Assembly: GCF_007747215.1 (NCBI RefSeq)
Contig: NZ_CP036273.1
Location: forward strand, 7,300,322-7,364,321
Direction: 5' to 3'
DNA from: Urbifossiella limnaea
GTDB lineage: Bacteria; Planctomycetota; Planctomycetia; Gemmatales; Gemmataceae
DNA: 64,000 nt
Shown: piece by piece, positions 16,216 through 23,668 of the stretch
How the letters are laid out: the number at the start of each line of letters is the position of its first letter
Position numbering within the stretch: position 1 is the stretch's first letter
Made by a program: the position numbers and the translations under genes
The notes under the pieces: model-generated
The model's input: the letters and a program-made list of their open reading frames with translations, nothing else
The model's database searches: none
What the model was told of the DNA's origin: nothing

Positions 16216-16908
16216 ATGCGCGTGATCCTCTTCGACATCGACGGCACCCTGGTCCGCACCGGCGGCGCCGGCAAGGCGGCGATGGAAGACGCCCTCCGGG
16301 CCGAGTTCGCCGTCCGCGACATCAAAGACACCGTGCCGTACAGCGGCCGCACCGACCGGGCCATCGCCCGCGATTTGTTGCGGGTCCACGGCATCCCCGA
16401 CACCGCCGCCAACGAGCGGACCCTGCGCGAGGCGTACCTGGCGCAGCTGCCCCACACGCTGGGCCGCTACCCGGGGCTGGTGTGCCCCGGCGTCGCGGAG
16501 CTGGTGGCGGAGCTGGCGGCGTGCCCGAACACGCTGCTCGGGTTGCTCACGGGGAACGTCCGCGCCGGGGCGGCGACGAAGCTCGGGCACTACGGCCTGT
16601 GGCACCACTTCCGCTGCGGCGGGTTCGGCGACGACCACTACGACCGCGACGACGTGGCCCGCGCCGCCGTGGCGAGCGCGCGGCAGACGGCCGGGCGCGA
16701 CTTCGACCCGCGGGCGGTGTGGGTCGTCGGCGACACGCCGCTCGACGTGAGCTGCGCCCGCGCCGTGGGGGCGAACGCCGTCGCCGTGGCGACCGGGTGG
16801 CACCCGCTGGAGGAGCTGACGGCGTGCGAGCCGGACCACGCCTTTGCCGACCTGTCGGACCTGCGCCGCGTGCGCACCATCTGGGCGGCTCAGCAGATGA
16901 GGGGGTGA
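16216..16908 (+). CDS. HAD-superfamily hydrolase (phosphoglycolate phosphatase-like)
   Basis: A 230-residue cytosolic HAD phosphatase. Motif I is FDIDGTLVRTGG (nucleophile D8, acid/base D10). Motif II is LLTGN near residue 112, with the helical cap between them. Motif III/IV is visible as VWVVGDTPLDVSCAR near 174-188, and the final GWHPLEEL matches the usual phosphoglycolate phosphatase ending. The closest functional guess is Gph-like removal of 2-phosphoglycolate, but the substrate is not determined. The last codons (Met-Arg-Gly-stop) are supplied by the AGGGGGTGA repeat that follows. The ATG sits close to the divergent EF-hand gene. Confidence 0.8.
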   Translation: MRVILFDIDGTLVRTGGAGKAAMEDALRAEFAVRDIKDTVPYSGRTDRAIARDLLRVHGIPDTAANERTLREAYLAQLPHTLGRYPGLVCPGVAELVAELAACPNTLLGLLTGNVRAGAATKLGHYGLWHHFRCGGFGDDHYDRDDVARAAVASARQTAGRDFDPRAVWVVGDTPLDVSCARAVGANAVAVATGWHPLEELTACEPDHAFADLSDLRRVRTIWAAQQMRG

Positions 16909-16973
16909 GGGGGTGAAGGGGTGAGCAAGCAGTGCTCGTCACCCCTTCACCCCCTCACCCCTTCACCCCCTCA
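16898..16973. repeat. Inverted repeat of AGGGGGTG-type octamers (family copy 1)
   Basis: Left block 16898-16924 has three octamer units and right block 16939-16973 has four reverse-complement units, so the arms differ by one unit. The right block, reverse-complemented, matches the left arm of the repeat at 50531-50565 at 33 of 35 positions. The HAD gene stop codon lies in the left arm. The fabI gene begins 40 bases downstream. Confidence 0.9.
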
Positions 16974-17013
16974 GCGCCGTAAAACAACGACATCGAATTC
17001 CAGGGAGTCGTCC

Positions 17014-17895
17014 ATGACCTCGATCGACCTGTCCGGCAAGATCGCGCTCGTCACCGGCGTCGGCGACAACGAGAGTTTCGCGTGGTTCATCTCCAAGGCG
17101 CTCCAGGCGGCCGGGGCGAAGGTGGCGCTGGCCTGTCACCCGCGCATGGTGAGCATCGTCGAGAGCATCCTCACCCGCGACGGCGACCGCGACAGCCGCC
17201 TCCTGCCGGACGGCTCCGAGTTCAAGCCGGTGAAGGTGCTGCCGTGCGACGCCAGCTACGACACGATGGACGACGTGCCCGCCGAGGTGAAGGCCGACCG
17301 CCGCTACGCCAAGTTCCCCGAGTACTCCATCAAGGGGACCGTGGACGCGATCGGCCAGGAGTTCGGCGGCATCGACATCCTGATCCACTCGGTGGCGTTC
17401 AGCCGGGAGATCACCAAGAGCCTCATCGACACGAGCCGCAAGGCGTACCACGAGGCGATGGGGATTTCGTCGTACTCGCTGGTGAGCCTGACACGGGCGG
17501 CGGCGCCGTACATGGCGAACCGGCCCGGCGGGGCGAGCGTGGTCGGCCTCACCTACGTGGCCGGGGAGCGGGTGGTGCCGCACTACGGCGGCGGCATGGG
17601 GACGTGCAAGGCGGCGCTGCAGATGGACGCGAAGCAGCTGGCGTGGTTCGTGGGCGACCGGAACGTGCGGGTGAACCTGATCTCGGCGGGGCCGTACGCC
17701 AGCCGGGCGGCGCGGGCGATCAACAAGGACTTCGACAAGCTGATCGAGCACGCGGCGGCGCACTCGCCGCTGCGCCGGCCGATCGGCCCGGAGGAGGTGG
17801 CGAACGCGACGCTGTACCTGTGCAGCCCGCTGGCGTCGGCGGTGACGGGTCAGATCCTGTACGTGGACTGCGGCTACAACGTGATGGGGAACTGA
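17014..17895 (+). CDS. fabI: Enoyl-[acyl-carrier-protein] reductase (NADH), plant-like FabI
   Basis: A 293-residue short-chain dehydrogenase that reduces enoyl-ACP in the last step of each fatty-acid elongation cycle. The N-terminal GKIALVTGVGDNESFAWF is the FabI nucleotide-binding segment. Catalytic residues are visible in LTYVAGERVVPHYGGGMGTC followed by K199, with Y181 and Y191. An extra segment (about residues 57-107, PDGSEF through DDVPAEVKADRRYA) and the Y-x7-K spacing resemble plant, apicomplexan and chlamydial enzymes rather than E. coli FabI; this comparison is from memory. The start is ATG at 17014; a longer frame through the octamer repeat is rejected. selD starts two bases after its stop, so the two are probably cotranscribed. 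Confidence 0.92.
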   Translation: MTSIDLSGKIALVTGVGDNESFAWFISKALQAAGAKVALACHPRMVSIVESILTRDGDRDSRLLPDGSEFKPVKVLPCDASYDTMDDVPAEVKADRRYAKFPEYSIKGTVDAIGQEFGGIDILIHSVAFSREITKSLIDTSRKAYHEAMGISSYSLVSLTRAAAPYMANRPGGASVVGLTYVAGERVVPHYGGGMGTCKAALQMDAKQLAWFVGDRNVRVNLISAGPYASRAARAINKDFDKLIEHAAAHSPLRRPIGPEEVANATLYLCSPLASAVTGQILYVDCGYNVMGN

Positions 17896-17897
17896 CC

Positions 17898-18932
17898 GTG
17901 ACCGAGCCGATCCGCCTGACGAAGCTGGCCAAGCGGGCCGGGTGCGCCGCCAAGCACCCGCCCGGCTTCCTGCTGCCGCTCCTCGGGCTGCTCCCGCCCA
18001 CCACCGACCCCAACGTCCTCGTCGGCAGCAGCACCGCCGACGACGCCGCCGTCTACCGGCTCACCGCCGACACGGCGCTCGTCCTCACCACCGACTTCTT
18101 CACCCCCATCGTGGACGACCCGCGCGACTTCGGCCGCGTCGCCGCGGCGAACGCGCTGTCCGACGTGTACGCCATGGGCGGCAAGCCGCTCGCCGCGCTC
18201 AGTATCGTCGGCTTCCCCGACACGCTCCCCGCCGCCGTCCTCGGCGCCATCCTCGCCGGCGCCCACGAAGTCGCCGCGGAGGCCGGCGCCGCCATCGTCG
18301 GCGGGCACACCATCAAGAGCGAGGAACCCATCTTCGGCCTCGCCGTCACCGGCACTGTTCACCCCGAGCGCGTGCTCAGCAACGCCGGCGCGCAGCCGGG
18401 CGACGCCCTCATCCTGACGAAGCCGCTCGGCCTCGGCATCATCACCACCGCGGCGAAGAACGACCGCGATTCCCGCGGCGCCATCACCGAAGCGATCGGC
18501 GTCATGACCACGATCAACCGCGCCGCCTCGGAGGTGTTCGCGGCACACGGCGCGCACGCGCTCACGGACGTGACCGGGTTCGGCCTCCTCGGCCACCTGC
18601 GGAACATGACCGCGGCCAGCGGCGTGACGGCCGACGTGTGGGCGGCGCGGGTGCCGGTGCTGGCGGCGGCGCGGGAGTACGTGTCGGCCGGCATCGCCCC
18701 CGGCGGCACCCGGGCCAACCTCGCCTTCCTCGCCGACTGGGTGAGCTACGCCGCCGACGTGCCCGACACCGACCGGCTGCTGCTGTGCGACGCGCAGACC
18801 AGCGGCGGCCTCCTCGCCGCGGTGCCGGACGCCGACGCGACGCTGCGGGCGCTCGCCGACGCCGGCGTGACGGGCGCGGTCGTGGGCCGCATCAGCGGCC
18901 GCGGCGCGGGGCGGATCACGGTTACCGTTTGA
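17898..18932 (+). CDS. selD: Selenide, water dikinase (SelD)
   Basis: A 344-residue enzyme that makes selenophosphate from selenide and ATP, the selenium donor for selenocysteine and 2-selenouridine. The N-terminal LAKRAGCAAKHPPG carries the catalytic pair C16 and K19; Cys replaces the Sec found in some homologues. GSSTADDAAVYRL, TTDFFTPIVDDPRDFG and the glycine-rich AIVGGHTIKSEEPIFGLAVTG form the PurM-like ATP-binding core. The C-terminal half contains LTDVTGFGLLGHL and CDAQTSGGLL, both diagnostic of SelD. The start is a GTG two bases beyond the fabI stop. No selA, selB, selC or ybbB gene is visible in the window, so which selenium pathway it feeds is unknown. Confidence 0.93.
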   Translation: MTEPIRLTKLAKRAGCAAKHPPGFLLPLLGLLPPTTDPNVLVGSSTADDAAVYRLTADTALVLTTDFFTPIVDDPRDFGRVAAANALSDVYAMGGKPLAALSIVGFPDTLPAAVLGAILAGAHEVAAEAGAAIVGGHTIKSEEPIFGLAVTGTVHPERVLSNAGAQPGDALILTKPLGLGIITTAAKNDRDSRGAITEAIGVMTTINRAASEVFAAHGAHALTDVTGFGLLGHLRNMTAASGVTADVWAARVPVLAAAREYVSAGIAPGGTRANLAFLADWVSYAADVPDTDRLLLCDAQTSGGLLAAVPDADATLRALADAGVTGAVVGRISGRGAGRITVTV

Positions 18933-19011
18933 CACCACCCCGGCGCCCGGGTAGCCTGCCACTTCAGATCGACTCGCGTGCCCCTCTCCCCCCTCACCGG
19001 GAGGCACGACC

Positions 19012-19551
19012 GTGTCTACCGACGCGCTCTTCTCCGACGCCGTCGCCCGCGCCGTGCTGTCCGACGCGCCGGCCGGCCACGCCGAACACCTGTGCTGCCG
19101 GTTCTGCGGCAGCGACGCCGCCGGCACCCGCGAGTGCTGCCTGCGGGTCGCGGAGCGGCACGCCGTCGGGCGTACCTGGACGAACGTCCGCGCCGTGTGC
19201 TGCCCGCGCTGCTTCCGCCGCGGTGCCGCCGTGGGGCGCGCCCGCCTCGCCGCGCTGGCGTGGCTGGGCGCGTGGGCGGTGGCGGGGGCGGTGCTGGTGG
19301 TGGCCGCCGCGCTGACGGAGCCGCCCTGGCTCGCGGCCGCGGCGGCGGCGGGCGTGGCGGCGGGGCTCGCGCTCCCGGTGGTGCTGTACCGTAGCTTCGC
19401 GGCGCGGCGGATGGCGGCGCTGCTGGGGGCGGACCGCGACGCGCGGCTGCGCTGCCGCGTCGGCGTGGGCGGCTGGGGCGTGACGACGGCGCTGGGGTTC
19501 CGCGCGGCCGTGCCGCCGCGCGAGCTGAGCACGCCGCTGGACGGGGTTTAG
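19012..19551 (+). CDS. Cys-rich small membrane protein of unknown function
   Basis: I do not recognise this 179-residue protein. The N-terminal half has many cysteines in pairs (CCRFCG near residue 24, ECCLR near 43, VCCPRC near 62), suggesting one or two zinc-binding knuckles. Two hydrophobic segments follow (about 84-105 and 108-126). A short basic C-terminal domain ends with a VGGWGVTTALGFRAAV segment. This is a membrane protein with a probable cytosolic zinc domain. The start is GTG at 19012. It lies 80 bases after selD on the same strand. Confidence 0.6.
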   Translation: MSTDALFSDAVARAVLSDAPAGHAEHLCCRFCGSDAAGTRECCLRVAERHAVGRTWTNVRAVCCPRCFRRGAAVGRARLAALAWLGAWAVAGAVLVVAAALTEPPWLAAAAAAGVAAGLALPVVLYRSFAARRMAALLGADRDARLRCRVGVGGWGVTTALGFRAAVPPRELSTPLDGV

Positions 19552-19641
19552 ACTCCCGCGGGGGTTGGCGTTTGACGCCGGCCGCGCGGGCGGGTAGCCT
19601 CACGCACGACCCGCCACTTCGACCCCCGGAGCCGACCGCCC

Positions 19642-19884
19642 ATGGAGACCATCGGCACGATCATCTACTTCGTCGGCCTGATCGCGTGCATCGCCGGCAG
19701 CATCTGGATGCTCGTCCTCGCCTTCCAGGAGAGCATCCTGTGGGGGCTCGGGTGCCTGTTCGTCCCGTTCGTCGGGCTCGTGTTCCTCATCATGCACTGG
19801 CCGGCCACGAAGAACCCGCTGTTCGTCTACGTCGGCGGCCTCGCCGGGCTCGTCCTCGGCGCCGTACTCGGGCCGTCGGGGTGA
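19642..19884 (+). CDS. Small two- or three-helix membrane protein
   Basis: An 80-residue hydrophobic protein, METIGTIIYFVG at its start, with three closely spaced membrane segments (about 5-25, 33-50 and 58-78) and almost no soluble part. The central FQESILWGLGCLFVPFVG resembles small planctomycete and cyanobacterial membrane proteins of unknown function. A purine-rich segment precedes the ATG. It is followed 12 bases on by a strong stem-loop shared with the convergent DUF4912 gene. Confidence 0.6.
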   Translation: METIGTIIYFVGLIACIAGSIWMLVLAFQESILWGLGCLFVPFVGLVFLIMHWPATKNPLFVYVGGLAGLVLGAVLGPSG

Positions 19885-19896
19885 CCCCCCGGAAAA

Positions 19897-19932
19897 CGAC
19901 GAAGCCGGGGGTGAAAACCCCCGGCTTCGTCG
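19897..19932. terminator. Bidirectional stem-loop terminator with GAAA tetraloop
   Basis: Arms 19897-19912 and 19917-19932 form a perfect 16-bp stem closed by GAAA, between two convergent genes. This is the clearest hairpin terminator in the window. Confidence 0.9.
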
Positions 19933-19950
19933 GGCCGAACGGGCGGCGGC

Positions 19951-21231
19951 CTACTGCTCGCCCATCGGGTCGTGGATCATCGGGTCGAGGTGCTTCGTGT
20001 TCCGCTCCACGGCCAGCACGATCGTCCGCTCCTCGCCGCCGTCGGCGCTCGTCGCCACGGCCGGGATGATCTGCCGGCTGTCCGGCAGGCTGAACCGCAT
20101 CGTGAACGTGCCGTCGGGCCGCAGCTTCACCGGCTCGTTCTGCAGCGTGCAGTGGGCCGCCGGGTCCGTCTTGCCGTACACGATGAGTTCGGCGTCGATC
20201 TCGAACTGGAACTTCTTCAGGCTCGCCGGCAGCGCCGCGCCCGTGCCGAAGCCGGTGTCCTTCGGGGCGCCCAGCGGCCGCCGCAGCCGCTCCTCGAACA
20301 GCTCCTTCAGCTCGGCGCTGCCGCCGCCGTTGTCGAACCCGGTGGACATGGCGATGAGCCGCTCGGCCTTCTTCGGGTCGAGCTCGCCCATCCCCACGTC
20401 CAGCGCCTCGGTGCTGCCGGCCTTCGGCGGCGTCACCACGTTCGACCGGGCCAGCACGAAGAACTCGCCGCGGCGCGAGACGTACCCGATGTCCGCCCGG
20501 TACGACCGCGGCGGCTGCGGGATGTCGATGTACCAGTTGTTGCACTCGCCGTGCACCTGCACGTCGCGCACCGGCGTCTCCGACGTGCTCGTCGTGTCGG
20601 TGCTGGTCACGTCGAACACGCGGATGATGGGCCGGGCGCCGTACCAGTCCTGCTTCAGGGCGGCCTCGGCGCGCTGCACCGACTGGTGCGTCAGCTCCCA
20701 GTACGCGTGGAGCCAGAACGGGTCCGGCACCATCAGCAGGATGCGGTCCTTGGTGGCGCCGACGGCCGCGGCCGACAGGTCCTTCGCCGGCGGGATGGCC
20801 GCCGGCGGCGGGGCGTTCGTCTTGATCAGCGGCTTGACGGGCGGCTTGAGCGCGGCCGCGGGGGGCGTCGGCTTCGCCGCGGGTACGACGGGCCTGGCGG
20901 CGACCGGCGCCGGCTTCGGCGGCGGGAGCGCGACTCGGGCCGCGGGGCGGTGCGTGCCGTTGACGGCGGGCTTGGGGGCGCGCGTCGCCGCGGGCTTGGG
21001 GGCACGCGTCGCCGCGGGCTTGGCCGGCTTGGTCACCTTCGCCGCCGACTTGGCGACCGGCTTGGCCGCGGGGCGGGGCGCCGGCTTCGGCGCGGGCTTG
21101 GCCGTGAGGCGGCCCAGCGCTTTCACGAGGTCGTCTTTGGCCATCCGCTCCCAGCCGCGGACGCCCTTCCGCTTGGCCATGTCGGCCAACTCTTTCTTCG
21201 ACCGGTCGCCGAGCGCACCTGCGGTCTTCAT
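19951..21231 (-). CDS. SAP/Rho-N-like domain plus DUF4912 protein
   Basis: A 426-residue protein. Residues 8-45 (KKELADMAKRKGVRGW through DLVKALGRL) form a SAP or Rho N-terminal-like helix-extended-loop-helix, a nucleic-acid-binding fold. A long Lys/Pro/Ala linker (about 46-165) has near-repeats of PAATRAPK. A DUF4912 domain then begins at DRILLMVPDPFWLHAYWEL, with the matching CNNWYIDIPQPPRSYRADIGY strand. The C-terminal ~130 residues are beta-rich. DUF4912 proteins are of unknown function. The linker composition and SAP motif suggest DNA or RNA association. The ATG at 21231 gives the SAP motif at the N-terminus; the longer frame has no family support. Confidence 0.75.
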   Translation of the reverse strand: MKTAGALGDRSKKELADMAKRKGVRGWERMAKDDLVKALGRLTAKPAPKPAPRPAAKPVAKSAAKVTKPAKPAATRAPKPAATRAPKPAVNGTHRPAARVALPPPKPAPVAARPVVPAAKPTPPAAALKPPVKPLIKTNAPPPAAIPPAKDLSAAAVGATKDRILLMVPDPFWLHAYWELTHQSVQRAEAALKQDWYGARPIIRVFDVTSTDTTSTSETPVRDVQVHGECNNWYIDIPQPPRSYRADIGYVSRRGEFFVLARSNVVTPPKAGSTEALDVGMGELDPKKAERLIAMSTGFDNGGGSAELKELFEERLRRPLGAPKDTGFGTGAALPASLKKFQFEIDAELIVYGKTDPAAHCTLQNEPVKLRPDGTFTMRFSLPDSRQIIPAVATSADGGEERTIVLAVERNTKHLDPMIHDPMGEQ

Positions 21232-21692
21232 CGTGCGGCCACTCCGTCTCGCCGGTGGGGCCGGCGGTCGCGGGACGGGGCTTCGGCGTCCGAGCCGGGG
21301 TCGGGGTCCGGGGTCCGACCCGGACAGGGGCACCGGTGGAAGCCGGGCCATTCTAGCGCTACCGGTCCAGTCGGAACGGTCCGACGGGCGGGGGGACCGG
21401 TGCGGGTCGCGGCCGGGCGGGGCCGATCGACCCGTTCTCGGCAAGGTTTTACTCGCCGGTTGTACAGACATACTAGAGAATTCGTACTCCATGCGTCAAC
21501 ACGATTTACCACGCTCGCCCAGGCGCGGCGACCGGCCCGCGCGGCGCATCCGTCATCGCACTTGCGCGGGAATGTTGCAGTGTTCCCGGCGCCACCGCAC
21601 AACCTCTGGGCGACTCCGAACGCCTCTCATTTCCGGGAATCGGAGCTAACCGGACACCCGGGTTGACCTTCGGACGCATCCCGGCCGAGTTA

Positions 21693-21706
21693 GTGAAATA
21701 TTTCAC
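21693..21706. promoter_or_regulatory. Perfect 14-nt palindrome, candidate operator of the atp operon
   Basis: GTGAAATATTTCAC is a perfect palindrome, AT-rich in a GC-rich setting, eleven bases upstream of the -35 element of the candidate atp promoter. Its location suits an activator or repressor site; the cognate protein is unknown. Confidence 0.5.
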
Positions 21707-21716
21707 GAAGCCGCAA

Positions 21717-21745
21717 TTGACGTTCCCTTTGCTCCCCCCTTCAAT
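21717..21745 (+). promoter_or_regulatory. Sigma-70-like promoter for the ATP synthase operon
   Basis: TTGACG (21717-21722), a 17-nt spacer and TTCAAT (21740-21745) match the -35 and -10 consensus at 5 and 4 of 6 positions. Transcription would start near 21752, about 40 bases before the first gene of the operon. Confidence 0.55.
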
Positions 21746-21792
21746 ACGCTCACTGGACGGCACCAGCTCACACTGGGCGTTCGGGAGCCACC

Positions 21793-22182
21793 GTGCGCGT
21801 GCTGATCCTGGTCGGTGCCACGGCCGGCGCGGGCCTGCTGACGGTCCTGCCGCTGGCCTTGCTGGACGACCCGAGGCACGCGGCGGCGGGCACCCTGGCG
21901 GCGGCGCTGTGCCTGATCCCCGCCGTCGGCACGCTCCTCCTCGCGGGGGCGGTCGGGCCGGGTGACCCGGACACCACGACGACGGTGATCCTGGTCGGCA
22001 TCGGGCTGAGGTTCGTCGGCGTGACCGCCGGCGTGTTCCTCCTGGACGGGGCGGTGACGGCGGCGGGAATCGGCCGGGAGCGGTTCGCCGGGTGGGCGGT
22101 GTTCTTCTACTTAATGACGCTGACAGCCGAGTCGGTGTTGTTGTTACACCCCGGCCCGACACCCCCGGCGGACTCGCCGTGA
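21793..22182 (+). CDS. ATP synthase operon accessory membrane protein (AtpI/AtpR-like position)
   Basis: A 129-residue, four-helix membrane protein (hydrophobic segments about 2-24, 31-52, 63-85 and 100-120) starting with GTG. It is the first gene of the ATP synthase operon, the place occupied by atpI in many bacteria and atpR in N-type operons. Its sequence is too generic to assign to either. Its GTGA overlap with the atpZ-like gene shows translational coupling. A role in c-ring assembly or Mg/Ca supply is inferred from position only. Confidence 0.5.
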   Translation: MRVLILVGATAGAGLLTVLPLALLDDPRHAAAGTLAAALCLIPAVGTLLLAGAVGPGDPDTTTTVILVGIGLRFVGVTAGVFLLDGAVTAAGIGRERFAGWAVFFYLMTLTAESVLLLHPGPTPPADSP

Positions 22183-22400
22183 CCGCGCCGAAGAGCAGCC
22201 CCGGCGACTACCGCGGCCTGGCGCTCGCCGGCACGGCGATCGGCGAGATGGTCGGCCCGATCGTCCTCGGCGTCTGGCTGGACGGCAAGTACGGCTGGGC
22301 GCCGTGGGGGCTGGCGGTCGGGTCGGTGATCGGGGTCGTCGGCGGGATCGGCCACCTGTTCCTGACGGCGCGGCGGATGAGTCGGGACGAAGGTCGTTAG
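22179..22400 (+). CDS. atpZ: AtpZ/AtpI-family F0F1 ATPase subunit
   Basis: A 73-residue protein with two membrane helices. GLALAGTAIGEMVGPIVLGVW followed by LDGKYGW is the AtpZ/putative F0F1-ATPase-subunit signature; the family is thought to help c-ring assembly and Mg2+ uptake. The start is a GTG overlapping the previous stop (GTGA). The C-terminus has been rewritten: the 24 bases at 22367-22390 are repeated exactly at 22467-22490 beyond a palindrome. Reading the second copy in frame gives a longer natural ending (DESAK-stop) where the present gene ends DEGR-stop. The present C-terminus therefore comes from insertion of the palindrome. Confidence 0.75.
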   Translation: MTAPKSSPGDYRGLALAGTAIGEMVGPIVLGVWLDGKYGWAPWGLAVGSVIGVVGGIGHLFLTARRMSRDEGR

Positions 22401-22490
22401 GCCGGGGCGCAAGCCCCGTCGGGCGTCAGCACCCCGACGGGGCTTGCGCCCCGGCCTAACGGGCCGGGCGCGGCGGATGAGTCGGGACGA
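22367..22490. repeat. Palindromic element flanked by a 24-bp direct duplication
   Basis: Palindrome arms 22395-22423 and 22433-22461 are perfect over 29 bp with a 9-nt loop. The flanks 22367-22390 and 22467-22490 are identical over 24 bp, exactly 100 bases apart. The palindrome core is nearly the same as that at 47209-47283. The layout is that of an inserted element with duplicated target, or a template-switch event that produced both features. Confidence 0.95.
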
Positions 22491-22522
22491 GTCGGCGAAG
22501 TAGCCACACGGACTTACGAGCC

Positions 22523-23296
22523 ATGGCGCACAGCCCCATCGATCACGTCGTCGATCACGCCTGGATCGGGCCGATCACGAAGTATCAGGTGCTGCTCGTC
22601 GTCGCGGCCGTGGTCGTGGCCGTGCCGTTCGTCCTGCTCGCCCGCAAGGTGAAGGACGGCACCCCGCCCCGCGGCCCGCTGTGGAACTTCTTCGAGTCGC
22701 TGCTGCTGTACATCCGCGATGAGGTGGTGAGGCCGAACATCCACGGGCACGACGCCGACAAGTTCCTGCCGTTCCTGTGGACGCTGTTCCTGTTCATCCT
22801 CACCTGCAACCTGCTCGGCATGGTGCCGTTCCTCGGGTCGCCGACCGCCGACATCAGCGTGACGATCGTGCTCGCCGCGGTCGTGTTCCTGGTGATCCAC
22901 GTCTCGGCGATCATCAAGAACGGCGTCGGACCGTATGTGAAGTCCTTCATCCCGCACCTGGAGGCCGACAACCTCCCGATGAAGCTGTTCCTGATGGTGC
23001 TGATCGTGCCGCTGATCACCGTGATCGAGGTGATGGGCGCGGTCATCCGCGGGGCGGTGCTGGCCATCCGGTTGTTCGCCAACATCTTCGCCGGGCACGT
23101 CGCGCTGGCGGTGATCGTGTCGTTCTCCGTCGCCGACGCGACGATCGGCGGCATGTCCGCCGGCGGCACGGTGGCCGCGGTGGTCATGGGGACCGCCCTG
23201 AGCATGCTCGAGTTGTTCGTCGCATTCCTGCAAGCTTTCGTGTTCGTGCTGCTGACGTCGATCTTCCTGGGGATGCAGCTGCACCCCGAACACTGA
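22523..23296 (+). CDS. atpB: ATP synthase F0 subunit a
   Basis: A 257-residue membrane subunit forming the proton half-channels against the c-ring. The essential arginine is R183 in AIRLFANIFAGH. The family segments TCNLLGMVPFLGSPTADISVT and the C-terminal FVAFLQAFVFVLLTSIFLGMQL are clear. Five to six helices are visible. The N-terminus (HVVDHAWIGPITKYQ) is short. The ATG follows the palindrome-bearing 120-bp gap after atpZ, the largest gap in the F0 part of the operon. Confidence 0.95.
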   Translation: MAHSPIDHVVDHAWIGPITKYQVLLVVAAVVVAVPFVLLARKVKDGTPPRGPLWNFFESLLLYIRDEVVRPNIHGHDADKFLPFLWTLFLFILTCNLLGMVPFLGSPTADISVTIVLAAVVFLVIHVSAIIKNGVGPYVKSFIPHLEADNLPMKLFLMVLIVPLITVIEVMGAVIRGAVLAIRLFANIFAGHVALAVIVSFSVADATIGGMSAGGTVAAVVMGTALSMLELFVAFLQAFVFVLLTSIFLGMQLHPEH

Positions 23297-23328
23297 TCCC
23301 GTTCCCCCAGTAACAAGGACCGCCGACC

Positions 23329-23637
23329 ATGAACTTCGCCTGCCGTCTCCTGGCCGCCGCCGTCGTCCTGCTCGCCGTCTCCACCCCGGCCTTCGCCGCC
23401 GACGACGCCTCGAAGGGCGGCATCGGCATCGGGGCCGGCGTCGGGGCCGGGCTCGCCATCATCGGGGCCGGCATCGGCATCGGGCTGATCGGGTGGTCGG
23501 CCCTCGCCGGCATCGCCCGCCAGCCGGAGCAGGCCGGCAAGATCCAGGTGAACATGATCGTGATGGCCGCCCTCGTCGAAGGGGCCGCGATCATCGCCCT
23601 GCTGGTCATCTGCTTCGCGCTCGTCGGCAAGATTTAA
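23329..23637 (+). CDS. atpE: ATP synthase F0 subunit c, with an N-terminal leader
   Basis: A 102-residue proteolipid forming the rotor ring. The glycine-rich first helix (GIGIGAGVGAGLAIIGAGIGIG), the polar loop RQPE (64-67) and the ion-binding carboxylate E84 in AALVEGAAII are standard. No Gln at the first-helix sodium position and no Glu-Ser pair is seen, so proton coupling is likely. Unlike most c subunits it begins with a 24-residue cleavable-looking signal sequence ending TPAFA-AD, which would be removed to give a normal ~78-residue subunit. An AAGGA stretch precedes the start codon. Confidence 0.95.
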   Translation: MNFACRLLAAAVVLLAVSTPAFAADDASKGGIGIGAGVGAGLAIIGAGIGIGLIGWSALAGIARQPEQAGKIQVNMIVMAALVEGAAIIALLVICFALVGKI

Positions 23638-23668
23638 CCCCGCCCCGAGCGCCGCGAGGACCGACCTC

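Larger units (their letters stand above)
21232..21792. other. Divergent intergenic region upstream of the ATP synthase operon
   Basis: About 560 bases without a credible gene. It is distinctly less GC-rich near 21440-21500 and 21660-21760. The right part holds a palindrome and a sigma-70-like promoter listed separately. The segment near 21470-21500, with TTGTACAGACATACTAG, may hold the promoter of the leftward DUF4912 gene, but no clean -35/-10 pair was found. Confidence 0.6.
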
